The notes beneath the pieces were generated by a model. It saw only the letters and a program-made list of their open reading frames with translations, had not been told where the DNA came from and ran no database searches. This document shows positions 45,953-55,411 of a stretch of 64,000 bases of DNA, piece after piece (the stretch's first letter is position 1; each line of letters opens with the position of its first letter). The position numbers and the translations under genes were made by a program. This DNA is from AP-15 sp963750195 (lineage in GTDB: Bacteria; Pseudomonadota; Alphaproteobacteria; ATCC43930; CGMCC-115725): contig CAVVPS010000003.1 in assembly GCA_963750195.1 (NCBI GenBank), forward strand, positions 72,437 to 136,436, given 5' to 3'.

Positions 45953-46042
45953 TGGCGGATGGGGTGGGATTCGAACCCACGGCGGACTTGCGCCCGCGCC
46001 GGTTTTCAAGACCGGTGCCTTAAACCGCTCGGCCACCCATCC
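45953..46042 (-). tRNA. tRNA-Ser (anticodon UGA)
   Basis: 90-nt type II tRNA with an encoded CCA end. The acceptor stem GGATGGG pairs with CCCATCC, the D-loop contains GGCCGAGCGG, the anticodon loop is CTTGAAA (UGA), the variable arm is long, and the T-loop is GGTTCGAATCCC. TGATTTAAAT occurs on both sides (45925 and 46050). An integrase fragment lies 82 bp upstream of its 5' end. Confidence 0.96.
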
Positions 46043-46124
46043 AACTAGCTGATTTAAATGATTTTATCTCCTGCCGATCCCGATCTCTCATGGTCGCGGC
46101 TACCGAAATTGCTACCCAATGGCT

Positions 46125-46451
46125 TCAGCGACGGACTGCTCCGCCCTTTATAGCACCGCGAAAAGCAGCATCGATGCGCGTTGCCGCGTCTTCTTGCATC
46201 GTCCCGGTAACGTGAGAGTAAAGATCGAGGGTGACGGCGATCGTCGAATGGCCGAGGCGTTCCCGCGCCACCTTGGGATGCACGCCGGCGGTCAGGAGGG
46301 CCGTGGCGTGACTATGGCGCAGGTCATGGAACCGTACTCGCGGGATGTCCTTGACGCGTCCAATCAGACGCGTGAATTCGTGCGTAAGGCTGCGTGGCTG
46401 CATCAAACTCGTCCTACCTGACGGCGGATTCCGATGATGTCGGCCGGGCAT
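46125..46451 (-). pseudogene. Tyrosine-recombinase integrase C-terminus, cut by IS21
   Basis: The readable end of a phage-type integrase: HDLRHSHATALLTAGVHPKV (R-x-x-H) and ARERLGHSTIAVTLDLYSHV, which contains the H..Y catalytic pair. The N-terminal and core-binding parts are missing; the reading frame enters the IS21 left end at about 46419. The only Met-initiated start falls in the IS, so it is not a real gene start. It points toward the adjacent tRNA-Ser, a common integration target. Confidence 0.8.
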
Positions 46452-46571
46452 TCCGATTGATGTCGGCCACCTGTTCCGATCGAAGCCGGCCGGCCGTTCC
46501 GATTGAAGTCGGCCGGGGTGGCGGGTCGCCCGCTGGTTTGATGTGATCTCTCCACAATCGGTTGTGCCGGG

Positions 46572-47321
46572 TCAAGCGGCGGAGATTTTCAGAGCCTTTT
46601 TGCGCAGGCTGTCGCCGTGGAGTTGGAGGCGATGGGCGTTGTGAATGATCCTGTCGAGGATGGCGTCGGCGAGCGTGGGCTCGCCGATCAGGTCGTGCCA
46701 GCGGTCGACCGGGATCTGGCTGGTGATCAGGGTGGCGCCGCGGCCATAGCGGTCTTCGACGATCTCGAGCATGTCGTGTCGCTGCTCGGGCCCGAGCGGC
46801 TCGAGCCCCCAATCGTCGAGGATCAGCAGTTTGACGCCGCCGAGCGCCCGCATCAGCCGCGGGTATCGCCCGTCGCCACGGGCGAGCGCGAGATCGCCGA
46901 ACATGCGGGGAATGCGCTGATAAAGCACCGAGCGATTGTCGCGGCAGGCCTTTTGTCCGAGGGCGCAAGCCAGCCAACTCTTGCCGACACCGGCCGGCCC
47001 TTCGACGACCAGGTTCTGCGCCTCGTCGATCCAGCGCCCGGCGATCAGCGCCTGAAACAGTGCGCGGTCGAGGCCGCGAGGGGCTCGGTAGTCGACGTCC
47101 TCGACCGCAGCCTGGTGCCGCAGCCGGGCATAACGCAGCCTCGCCCGCAATCGCCGCTCGTAACGATCGGTGGCTTCTCGATCGAGCAGCAAGCCAAGCC
47201 ATTCGGCGTGCGAGAGATCGGCGCTCTGCGGATTGGCCTCCAACTCGGCGAAGGCGCGCGCCATGCCGGCGAGCCCGAGCTGGTGCATCTGGTCGAGGGT
47301 CGGATGGGTCAGCACGATCAA
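46572..47321 (-). CDS. istB: IS21 helper ATPase IstB
   Basis: 249 residues, DnaA/DnaC-like AAA+ ATPase that recruits and regulates IstA. Walker A is VEGPAGVGKSWLACALG, Walker B is VKLLILDDWGLEPL, and the C-terminal part has ATLITSQIPVDRWHDLIGEP. It begins just after istA on the same strand (6-bp gap). Confidence 0.93.
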   Translation of the reverse strand: MIVLTHPTLDQMHQLGLAGMARAFAELEANPQSADLSHAEWLGLLLDREATDRYERRLRARLRYARLRHQAAVEDVDYRAPRGLDRALFQALIAGRWIDEAQNLVVEGPAGVGKSWLACALGQKACRDNRSVLYQRIPRMFGDLALARGDGRYPRLMRALGGVKLLILDDWGLEPLGPEQRHDMLEIVEDRYGRGATLITSQIPVDRWHDLIGEPTLADAILDRIIHNAHRLQLHGDSLRKKALKISAA

Positions 47322-47327
47322 GCCTCC

Positions 47328-48872
47328 TCAATGGTAGTAGCGGGAGCCGCGGATGTTGGGATGATCGGGCAGCAGCTCGCCCTGCCGAGCAGCTCGGGCC
47401 GGCTGCTTGTCGAGCCCATGCTTGAGGATCGACTGGATCGATCCGTAGGAACGGGCGCCGATGTCGAGGCCGCGGTCGCAAGCCGCTTCCAACCGACCGG
47501 CGCCGTATTGGCGGCCTAGGCGGAGGATGCCGAGGCAGGCGCGGTAGCCCTGCTCGGGATGCGGCCGACTTTCCAGGATCAGCTCGGCGAGCTTGGCGGT
47601 GCTCGGGCCGATCGCTGCCGCCTCACGGCCGATCCGCTCGATGGTCCACTCGGCGTAACGCCGATGGGAACTCGGCATGTGCTCGGCGATGGTGGTGTGC
47701 CGGCCGCGGCCGGCGCCGCGGAGATGAACGGCGACACGTTCGCCTTTGCGGAACAACTCGATGGTGTGGGCGGTGATGCGCGCGTCGAGCTGCTCACGGA
47801 TCAGCCGGTACGGCACCGAGTAATAATGCCCGTCGATGTCGACGTGATAATCAGAGGCGACGCGGCGGACCCGCCATTCGGCGTATTCATAGGGCTCGGC
47901 CGGCAGCGCCTTGAGCGCCGGGCTATCGAGTTCCAGGAACAGATCGCGGCGGCTGACGCCGAGGCGCCGCATCGGCCTGGCGTTGAGATCGACGACCAGT
48001 TCGGCGATCGCCTGATTCAACTCGCCGAGCGAGAAGAAGCGGCGGTTCCTAAGACGCGCCAGGATCCAGCGCTCGACCACCAGCACGCCGACCTCGACCT
48101 TGGCCTTGTCGCGTGGGCGACGCGGCCGTGCCGGCAGGATCGCGGTGCCGTAATGGGTCGCCAGATCGAGATAGGTCCGGTTGAGGCCCGGCTCGTACCA
48201 GTTGGCGCGGGTGACGCCGACCTTTGGATTGTCCGGCACCAGCTGCGCCGGCACGCCGCCGATGAAGGCGAGCGCGCGGACGTGCGAGCCGATCCAGTCG
48301 GGCAGCGTCTGGGTCCAGCTCGCCTCGGCGTAGGTGTAGCTGGAGGCGCCCATCACCGCGACGAAGACCTGGGCTTGCCGGATCTCGCCGGTGCGCCCGT
48401 CGAACAGTTCGACCGTCTGCCCGGCGTAGTCGACGAACAGGCGCTCGCCGGCGGGATGCGCCTGCCGCATGGTCGGCGACAGCCGGCCCTCCCAGCCCCG
48501 ATAGAGCTCGCACCAGCGGCTGTAGCCGTAGCCGTCGGGTGCCGCCTGCCGGTACTCCTCCCACAGCAGCATCAGGGTAACGCCGGGACGGCGCAGCTCG
48601 TGATGGACGTGCGTCCAATCCGGCTCGGCCTTGCGCCGCAAGCCGCGCTGGGTGCCGGGGCCGGCATAGAGCATCGCCTCCAGCACTCGCTCGCTCAGCG
48701 ATGCTGGCAGCGGCCAGTGAAGTTCCGCCGCCGCAAGGCGATCGAGGGTCACGGCTACCGTGCTGCGCGCAATCCCCAGCGATCGGGCAATCGCCCGGTC
48801 CGTGGCACCGCACTCGTGCTTGAGGCGCAGGATCTCGCGTACGCGTCGCATCGACACTCTCTCGGCTGGCAT
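47328..48872 (-). CDS. istA: IS21 transposase IstA
   Basis: 514 residues. The N-terminal helix-turn-helix (LKHECGATDRAIARSLGIAR) is followed by an rve-type DDE core: Asp in ERLFVDYAGQTVELFD, Asp in AQLVPDNPKVGVTRAN and Glu in RDKAKVEVGVLVVERW. The C-terminal beta-barrel region contains VDIDGHYYSVPYRL. Full length, so the element may still be mobile. Confidence 0.94.
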   Translation of the reverse strand: MPAERVSMRRVREILRLKHECGATDRAIARSLGIARSTVAVTLDRLAAAELHWPLPASLSERVLEAMLYAGPGTQRGLRRKAEPDWTHVHHELRRPGVTLMLLWEEYRQAAPDGYGYSRWCELYRGWEGRLSPTMRQAHPAGERLFVDYAGQTVELFDGRTGEIRQAQVFVAVMGASSYTYAEASWTQTLPDWIGSHVRALAFIGGVPAQLVPDNPKVGVTRANWYEPGLNRTYLDLATHYGTAILPARPRRPRDKAKVEVGVLVVERWILARLRNRRFFSLGELNQAIAELVVDLNARPMRRLGVSRRDLFLELDSPALKALPAEPYEYAEWRVRRVASDYHVDIDGHYYSVPYRLIREQLDARITAHTIELFRKGERVAVHLRGAGRGRHTTIAEHMPSSHRRYAEWTIERIGREAAAIGPSTAKLAELILESRPHPEQGYRACLGILRLGRQYGAGRLEAACDRGLDIGARSYGSIQSILKHGLDKQPARAARQGELLPDHPNIRGSRYYH

Positions 48873-49081
48873 CGGTTCCCCCGCCCGTCATGGTGATGAC
48901 AAGCACAGGGACCTCTCGCCCAGCGGTCGAGCGATCACCACCCAGGGGTGGCCGGCTTCAAATCGGAATGGCCGAGATCAAATCGGAATCGGTGGCCGAC
49001 TTCATTCCGGAATCAGTGGCCGGCTTGCTCCGGAATTCCGCAGAGCTGACCATGGCGCTCGCATCCGCTAATGCGCCGGTC

Positions 49082-50112
49082 ACTGCTCAAATTTTGATGC
49101 GGTATGGATCGACAACATGAACGGCGACAAATACCGCACCGGCAAGATAATCCCGAGGGGCTTGCCTGGCGCTGGTACGCGCGATGACAGTGCCTTCACG
49201 ACAGAGATGGACCCGCGGGGCATTCAGCCCGGTACAGCGATAGTTACATGGGTGAAGCGGACGGGTGCACGAACGAAGCCGGATAACACAGCGGTTCTCT
49301 ACCGTGATTTCTGGGGACCGGCGGCCCCTAAACAGCAAGCTTGCTAGCTTACCGGCCGGAGAGCCCCCCGCAGGTCCCAATATACGAAGCGGTTCAACCT
49401 TCCCAGGAAAATCGGTGGCGGGCTAAGTCCGAAGACGGTCGAGGGCGGTTTCGAGGCATGACCTGGCCTCGATGAACTGTTTCCGTCACACTTTCAAGGG
49501 GCGAACCACAATCGCGGTCTAGACGGAGGAATCATCGCTACCGATCGGGCGGCTCTTGAACAGCGTCTGCGCGCGTATTTTTTTGCTGCCGAGAATTTTC
49601 GCGCCGCGAGGAAGGTGTCAGAGGAGATTGCAACAGCGCGCGCAAGGTACGATCCGGAAAAGGGGTGGCTGAAACTGAAAAATGCCCGTCACTTTCGCGA
49701 GGACGCGATCGTACCGCTGCTTACTTTTCCGTTTGACCGGCGATACATCTACTATGTGGCGTCGGACAAATGGTTGAACGAGGCACGCCCCGAGTTCGGG
49801 CGAAACGTAGCCGACAATGGGTGGTTGGTCACTGTGCCCAAGCCGCGCAAGGCATCGGAAACCTGGCCCGTATACGCAAACGAACTGGTCAATCTTCATG
49901 TCCACGAGAGGGGTTCCGTTGTTTTCCCGCGCGAAACCCGTGGCGAGGATCTTTTGGCGGACCGTGACGCCAACCTCCCGGAGGCAGCATGGCGCGTTCT
50001 GCGCGACCATTTCGGACTTAAGGGCGAGCGCCGGGATGAAGGCAAGAACATGACAAACCTCCTCCCGCCCGGCTGTAATCGCAGCGGCGCTTTGGTCGTG
50101 AGCGGAACATGA
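49082..50112 (+). pseudogene. Type ISP-like restriction/DNA-methyltransferase remnant
   Basis: Pieces in shifting frames line up with the back half of a large class I DNA methyltransferase/type ISP restriction enzyme. FDAVWIDNMNGDKYRTGK leads into GIQPGTAIVTWVKR and LYRDFWG. Then YEAVQPSQENRW is followed by MTWPR and, after another shift, DELFPSHFQGANHNRGLDGG. The last open frame contains LTFPFDRRYIYYVASDKWLN, a target-recognition-type motif. The N-terminal nuclease, helicase and NPPY parts are absent, and the C-terminus is cut near 50080. IS21 abuts the left end. Family placement is by pattern memory. Confidence 0.55.
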
Positions 50113-50114
50113 TT

Positions 50115-50471
50115 AGCGGGCCCGCCGATGACGCTCGGCAATGCGGCGGCGGCGCGCGGGTGGGCGGTCGGCAATACGGCAAAGGCAGAAAAACGATCCG
50201 GATGGCGCTGCACCGCCTCATGGAGCCGGTCATTGGTACGGCGCGCCAAGGGCGGCCTAGCTTCGGCGTCAACCGCCTGCAGTCCGGGGATCGAATGCGA
50301 CAGCACCTGCAGATCGATGCCGGCCTCGTCCATCTCGCGGATTCGCAACGCGCCGAGATCGTCGAGCCGCTCGACGATATCACGACCGGCGCCGGGACCG
50401 CCGCCGAACTGCTTGACCTCGGGGTCCTGGTAATGCTCTTCAAGCGCGATGATGTAGGGTTTCTTTGCCAT
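50115..50471 (-). pseudogene. Amidohydrolase, C-terminally truncated
   Basis: From ATG 50471 the N-terminus of an amidohydrolase_2 protein (ACMSD-like decarboxylase family) is clear: KKPYIIALEEHYQDPEV, MDEAGIDLQVLSHSIPGLQ and HPDRFSAFAVLPTAHPRAAA. Beyond about 50140 the similarity stops, and the frame runs into the methyltransferase remnant on the other strand. Only ~110 of the usual ~330 residues remain, and the metal-binding HxH is in a variant form (EEHY). Confidence 0.65.
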
Positions 50472-50825
50472 TCCTGCCTCCCGCGTATCCTGGCGCGCGC
50501 CAGCGTAGTTCGCCGGGTCGGCGACTTCCGGCTTAAGCTTCAGCGTCTCACGTTTTCCGCCGCCCAACTCGGCGAGCCGCATCTGCGTGAACAGGTCTGA
50601 ACTGCCGATTCCCCGCCCATGGGGACAGGCCGCCCTCGACCCCTATCCGCCGGAATCTGGGACGGTGTCGTTTGAAACCAATGGGGCCGTCGGACGCCAG
50701 AGGCCTGCTGGTTTCGCGACCGGAAGCCCCAGTCGAGTAACCGAAAACTTACGCGGCACAGATCGAGCCAAAAAAACGCCGCCGCCGAAGCGGGGCCGGG
50801 AACCCTCCGAGAATGCGGCCTTATG

Positions 50826-51152
50826 TCAACGTGCCGGGCCGGGCGAGGGCAGCGTCGCCGCTTTCTCGACCGCGCGGTCCATTTCCTCGACCGTGATGAG
50901 CGGCGTCATGCTGACACGCACGACACCCGTGGAATTGCCGACGAGCGACACGGCGGTCGCCGAGGTCGCGTCAGGATAGTCGGCGATGATGATTGTGTCG
51001 TCCTGGCCATGGGCGAAATAGAAGGCCTCGACCTTGCCGCCGGCCGCCTCGACCGCTCGCGTCACCGCGGCCCGGCGGCCCGAGCCCTTGTCCTGGCGCA
51101 GAAGCCGAACCCCTTCTGCGTTCAAGGTCACTCTCGCTAGGAATTTCGGCAT
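50826..51152 (-). CDS. GYD domain-containing protein
   Basis: 108 residues matching the GYD family of small ferredoxin-like-fold proteins: FLARVTLNAEGVRLLRQD, KVEAFYFAHGQDDTIIIADY and a C-terminal PLITVEEMDRAVEKA helix. The ATG at 51152 is preceded by GGGAGG. Role unknown; the fold suggests a dimeric alpha/beta binding protein. It looks intact between two truncated genes. Confidence 0.75.
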   Translation of the reverse strand: MPKFLARVTLNAEGVRLLRQDKGSGRRAAVTRAVEAAGGKVEAFYFAHGQDDTIIIADYPDATSATAVSLVGNSTGVVRVSMTPLITVEEMDRAVEKAATLPSPGPAR

Positions 51153-51361
51153 GGCAACCTCCCTCCCGCTTTTGGGAACGTGGCTACTCTATGCCGGCTC
51201 ACCCGGGTTGCGTAGCGGCGTCGAGCCGCGGCAACGGATTGCGACGTCCGATCGGGGCGGCAAATACCGGCATGGTTGACGGCTGACCCCTCCGCCTTTG
51301 CTCCTCCGGCGATCGCCATTCGAAAATGAGGGGTCCCCCTCACAACAGATACGGCCGGTTC

Positions 51362-51997
51362 TCACGAACGCAACATCCTTATGCCCACCAGCAATAGCGT
51401 CCCGGCCAGCAGTGGGCGTAGGATCCTGTCGGCGACGCGCGCGGCGAAATGGCTGCCGGCGTAGACGCCGGGCAACGAACCGATCAACAGCGACGAGAAC
51501 AGCAACCAATTCACCGAGCCGAGCGGCCAATGGCCGATCCCGGCGATTAGGGTCAGCGGCACGGCGTGAGCGATATCAGATCCAACGAGCTTGGCGATCG
51601 GAGTCCGAAGATAGAGCAGGACCAGCGCGGTCATGCCGATTGCGCCGGCGCCTACTGATGACAGGGTAACGAGCATGCCGAGGACGAGACCGGCCATGAT
51701 CGTCAGAAGCGCCACACGACGCGGATCGGGCCCTACGCCGCGTCTCGCGGTCAACATTCGCAACTGGCGGTGCGATACGACGCAGATCGCGGTGTGGATC
51801 AACGCGCAGGCGAGTACGATCGTGATCAGAGGCGGTGAGGCGCTGCCCGGGACTCCGAGCTTGTAAAGGACGGTCAAGGTCAGGATAGCCGCCGGAATGC
51901 TGCCGGTGGCGAGGCGTCGCGTCACCTGCCAATCGATCGTTAGCCGGCGATGGTGCGCGACGGTACCGCCGCTCTTGGTCACCGCGGCATAGAGCAA
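51362..51997 (-). pseudogene. TauE/SafE-family permease, N-terminally truncated
   Basis: Sulfite-exporter TauE/SafE-type membrane protein. The in-frame residues TTAVGTDLLYAAVTKSGGTV match the end of the first repeat, and the second repeat SVGAGAIGMTALVLLYLRTP with SDIAHAVPLTLIAGIGHW is complete. The expected first ~45 residues, including the first GGG motif, are missing; upstream sequence is the 3' end of the flavin-oxidoreductase gene. The only start is TTG 51997. Probably a junction product rather than a working permease. Confidence 0.65.
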
Positions 51998-52035
51998 GTC
52001 AGTCCCGACTGCGGTCGTAGCTTGTAACCCGAAGT

Positions 52036-53420
52036 TTACCTGGATTGCTTGCTGTTGCCGGCGCGCTGGCGATGTGCGGCGGCCGGGTGGCTGGGCGGCA
52101 GCAGCGGAGAGTGGCCGAACAGCTTCTCGCGCAAGGAGCCGGGTAGGTAGTCGTGCTTGTAGGCGCCGCGCTCCTGCAGGATCGGCACCACCAAGTCGAC
52201 GAAGTCCTCGAGGCTCTCGGGGGTCACGATGCGACTCAGATTGAAGCCGTCGATATCGGTTTCCTCGACCCAGGCGATCAGATCGTCGGCGACCTCCTCG
52301 GCGGAGCCGACGACGACCGGATTGCGGCTGCCGAGCCCCATCCGGCCGATGATGCGCCGCAACGTCCAGGGCTCGGCACTTTTTGTCGTCAGGGTCTCGA
52401 CCGCCGAGTTGATTGCATCATTCTTCACATACTGGATTGGCTCGTCCGGCTCGTAGCGCGAGAGGTCAATGCCGGTCGAGCTGGAGAAATGAGCCAGCGC
52501 CCCATCGGTACTGGCGTGTTCATGATATTCTCGGTACTTGTCTTCGGCCTCGCGCCGCGTGCGGCCGACGACGGCAGCGCGGTTGTAGAAGATCAGGATT
52601 TCTCCTGGGTCGCGCCCATGCGCCGCAGCGCGGGCGCGGATGTCGGCGACGAGATCGCGGGTGACGCGCTTGTCTGCACCAAACACGAAGACGCATTCGG
52701 CATGCGTCTCGGCGAACTCGCGCCCGCGGGTCGAAGAGCCGGCCTGATACAGCACCGGCGTTCGCTGCGGCGACGGCTCGGCCAAATGAATTGCATCCAC
52801 TTGGTAATGGCGGCCCTGATGCCGCACGCGATGGATCTTGGTCGGATCAGCAAAAATCCGATTGGATTTGTCGCGCAACACAGCGCCTTCCTCCCAGCTG
52901 GCCTCCCACAATTTGTAGACGACTGACATATATTCGTCGGCCGCATCGTAGCGACAGTCATGGTCTGGCTGAGCATCCAACCCCATGCCGCGTGCGGCGC
53001 TGTCGAGATACCCCGTCACGATATTCCAGCCGATGCGGCCGCGGGTCAGGTGATCCAGCGTCGACATACGCCGGGCGAACAGGTAAGGCGATTCGTAGGT
53101 CAGATTGGCGGTGACGCCAAAACGATGTGTTCGGTCACTGCCGCCATGGCCGGCACGACCATCATCGGGTCGTTGACCGGGATCTGCACGGCGTCGGTGA
53201 TCGACGGTGCCGCGCCGCCCCGGTAGACATCGTAGACGCCGACGATGTCGGCCAGAAAGATTCCATCAAACTTGCCGCGTTCCGCCAGCCGCGCCAAATC
53301 CTGCCAGTATTCGATCGTGTTGTACGCGGTCGAGCGATCGCGCGGATGCGTCCACATTCCATGTTGAATATGGCCAATGCAGTTCGTGTCGAAGGCGTTG
53401 AGGCGGATCTCTTTCGTCAT
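52036..53420 (-). pseudogene. NtaA/SnaA/DszA-type FMN monooxygenase, one frameshift
   Basis: LLM-class flavin-dependent oxidoreductase. The first part from ATG 53420 (TKEIRLNAFDTNCIGHIQHG) runs to AVTEHIVLASPP. The second frame resumes with FGVTANLTYESPYLFARRMS, then LDHLTRGRIGWNIVTGYLDS and the long C-terminal part. Adding one G near 53131 (ATCGGTTTTGGC) rejoins them as HIGFGVTANLTYE. Complete, it would be ~460 residues and use reduced FMN to open organosulfur, nitrilotriacetate or similar substrates. Confidence 0.8.
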
Positions 53421-53439
53421 CGCACAGCTTTCTGGCCTC

Positions 53440-55048
53440 GGCGGGGGCAGTATCTTACCACTGTAGCGGCATGCGTATCGGCAGGTACAGAATACGCGAG
53501 GCTTCCCCGGGATATTGGCGCCGACATACCATGAGTTCGCGAGAGGATAGAGCGTACGATCCGCGACCTCGTTGTTGTGGTGCACCCAAGCGTCCTCGGC
53601 ATCCTCCTCCGCTTCTATCCGCGATAACCCGCACTTGCGTAGGTACTTGCACGCAATCGGCTATCCAATCAACTGCTGCTCGCAAGCCAATATCATCTGA
53701 CTCTTGACGCCGGGGCTCTGCGGTCCGGTAATCATAAATAGATTCGGAAACCCGGCGATCATGATCCCAAGGTAGCTGCGCGGGCCGTGCTCCCACTTCG
53801 TTTCGATCGACATTCCGGCATCCGTGTGAATATCGATCTCCTTCATCGCCCCCGTTATGGCATCGAAGCCGGTGGCAAAGACGATCGCATCGAGCGCGTA
53901 ATCGGCATCGGCCGTGCGCAGTCCGCTCTCCGTAATCTCTGTGATCGGCTTGCTCCTGATATCCACCAAGGCCAAGTTATCGCGATTGTAGGCCTCGTAG
54001 TAGTCGGTATCGAGGATCAACCGTTTGGTGCCGATCGGATGATCGTTGGGACACAGCAGGTCCGCGGTACTGGGATCCTTGACTATGCGGCGGATCTTGC
54101 TGGCGCAAGAACTCCGATGCCGTTTGGTTGCTTTCTTTGTTAAGCAACAGATCGATATACGAATATAGGAAGCTGATACTGCCACCCTCTGCCCATTTCA
54201 CCTCATAGGCCCGCCGCCGGTCCTCCTCGGTTGCCTCGAGCGCGGACTTTAGGGGTGGTGGTAGCCGCTGATTCCGAAGGGCGTATCGAAGGCGGCGCGG
54301 CGGCGCTCGGGGTACTCGGCTTTGTGCGCGCGCTCCTTCGCCCTATCCCATTGGCGCATTTCGCGCGGGCAGGCTGAAATTGGCTGTTCGCTGAAAGACG
54401 TATAGATGCTTCGCCTGTTTTGCGATGATGGGGATCGACTGGACGCCCGACGAGCCCGTTCCAACAACTCCTACTCGGAATCCGGTGAAATCAACTCCTT
54501 CATGAGGCCATAAACCGGTATGATACCACTTCCCCTTGAACCTCTCCAAACCAGGGTAGTTCGGCGTCCGAGGCGTCGAAAGATTGCCCGTCGCCATGAT
54601 GCAAAAGCGCGCCGTTGCAATATGACCTTTATCAGTCTTCACGGTCCAGGTGTTCGCCTTGCTATCGAAGGAAGCCTCCTTGACCCGAGTGTTGAACTCA
54701 ATGTCGCGCCTCAGGTCAAAGCCGGTCGGCCACATGGTTGATGTAACGCAGGATCTCGGGTTGGGTACCGTAACGCTCAGGCCAATGCCATTCCTGCTGC
54801 AGCTCGTCGGAAAACGAATACGAATACTCCATGCTTTCGACGTCGCAGCGACAGCCCGGATAACGATTCCAGTACCAGGTGCCACCGACCCCACCACCGG
54901 CCTCAAAGGCGCGGACTTTGAGCCCTAGTTTACGTAGTCGATAAATCGCGTAGAGACCGCCAACTCCAGCGCTGACGACAATCGCATCGAATTTCACGGG
55001 TTCTGAGGGGCGTACCGGCATTTCGGCTCTCCCATGAGAAGTGCTCAT
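53440..55048 (-). pseudogene. Baeyer-Villiger-type flavin monooxygenase, multiply frameshifted
   Basis: Starts at ATG 55048 with an FAD-binding region AIVVSAGVGGLYAIYRLRKL, where Ser replaces the usual first Gly. It continues in other frames through MATGNLSTPRTPNYPGLERF, the NADPH Rossmann VGVVGTGSSGVQSIPIIA, LDTDYYEAYNRDNLALVDIR, DAIVFATGFDAITGAMKEID and NLFMITGPQSPGVKSQMI. The C-terminus is NSWYVGANIPGKPRVF near 53480. About five frame switches. Complete homologues (cyclohexanone-monooxygenase-like) have ~540-600 residues and turn ketones into esters. Confidence 0.78.
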
Positions 55049-55385
55049 TCGGCCGCCGCCCGAACCTTGATCGCGGATTGCGACTTGAGCGCGGGCAGCA
55101 CTTCCTTGGCAAAGAGCCTCAGGCCGCGCTCGGCGACCTCATAGGGCGTGCCGCCGAAACGAAAAGCGACGTTCAATTCGAAATCGCCGATGGTCTTCCG
55201 TCGCTCTTCGAGGCCGCGCAGGATTTTGTCCGGCATGCCCCAGCTCACGGCCTGCATGAAGCCGGCCACCGCCCCCGCGAGACCGCCCTTCCGCGCGATC
55301 TCCGCCTTCTGCTTAGGCGTCATAGCCCTTCACGGTCTTGAAGTGCTCGCCGAACGCTCCTTGGTTTCGCTGTGTCTTGCCAGTT
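55045..55385 (-). pseudogene. LLM-class oxidoreductase C-terminal remnant
   Basis: In frame from 55323 the last part of a luciferase-like monooxygenase is seen: PDKILRGLEERRKTIGDFEL and FRFGGTPYEVAERGLRLFAK. Just upstream, in another frame, FGEHFKTVKGYD completes the same family's pattern. The flavin-binding N-terminal two thirds are missing. Its stop overlaps the start of the monooxygenase pseudogene at 55048 (ATGA), suggesting an original operon. Confidence 0.6.
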
Positions 55386-55411
55386 CGCGGCATGGCCCGC
55401 GCTGTGCCGCC

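Larger units (their letters stand above)
46419..49042 (-). mobile_element. IS21-family insertion sequence
   Basis: About 2.6 kb, bounded by TG...CA. Each end carries about four copies of a unit like TTCCGATTGAAGTCGGCC (left, 46430-46520) and its reverse complement (right, about 48950-49035), the multiple terminal repeats typical of IS21. It encodes istA and istB. No clear target duplication is seen at the chosen ends, consistent with a later deletion or imprecise boundaries. Confidence 0.8.

Noticed and set aside
45953..46451. Active prophage with intact integrase at tRNA-Ser
   Set aside because: Only the integrase C-terminus remains, IS21 cuts it, and no phage structural genes are present; the tRNA itself is whole.
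46572..47321. Chromosomal DnaC/DnaA-like replication protein
   Set aside because: Directly follows istA inside the IS21 ends, so it is the IS helper IstB.
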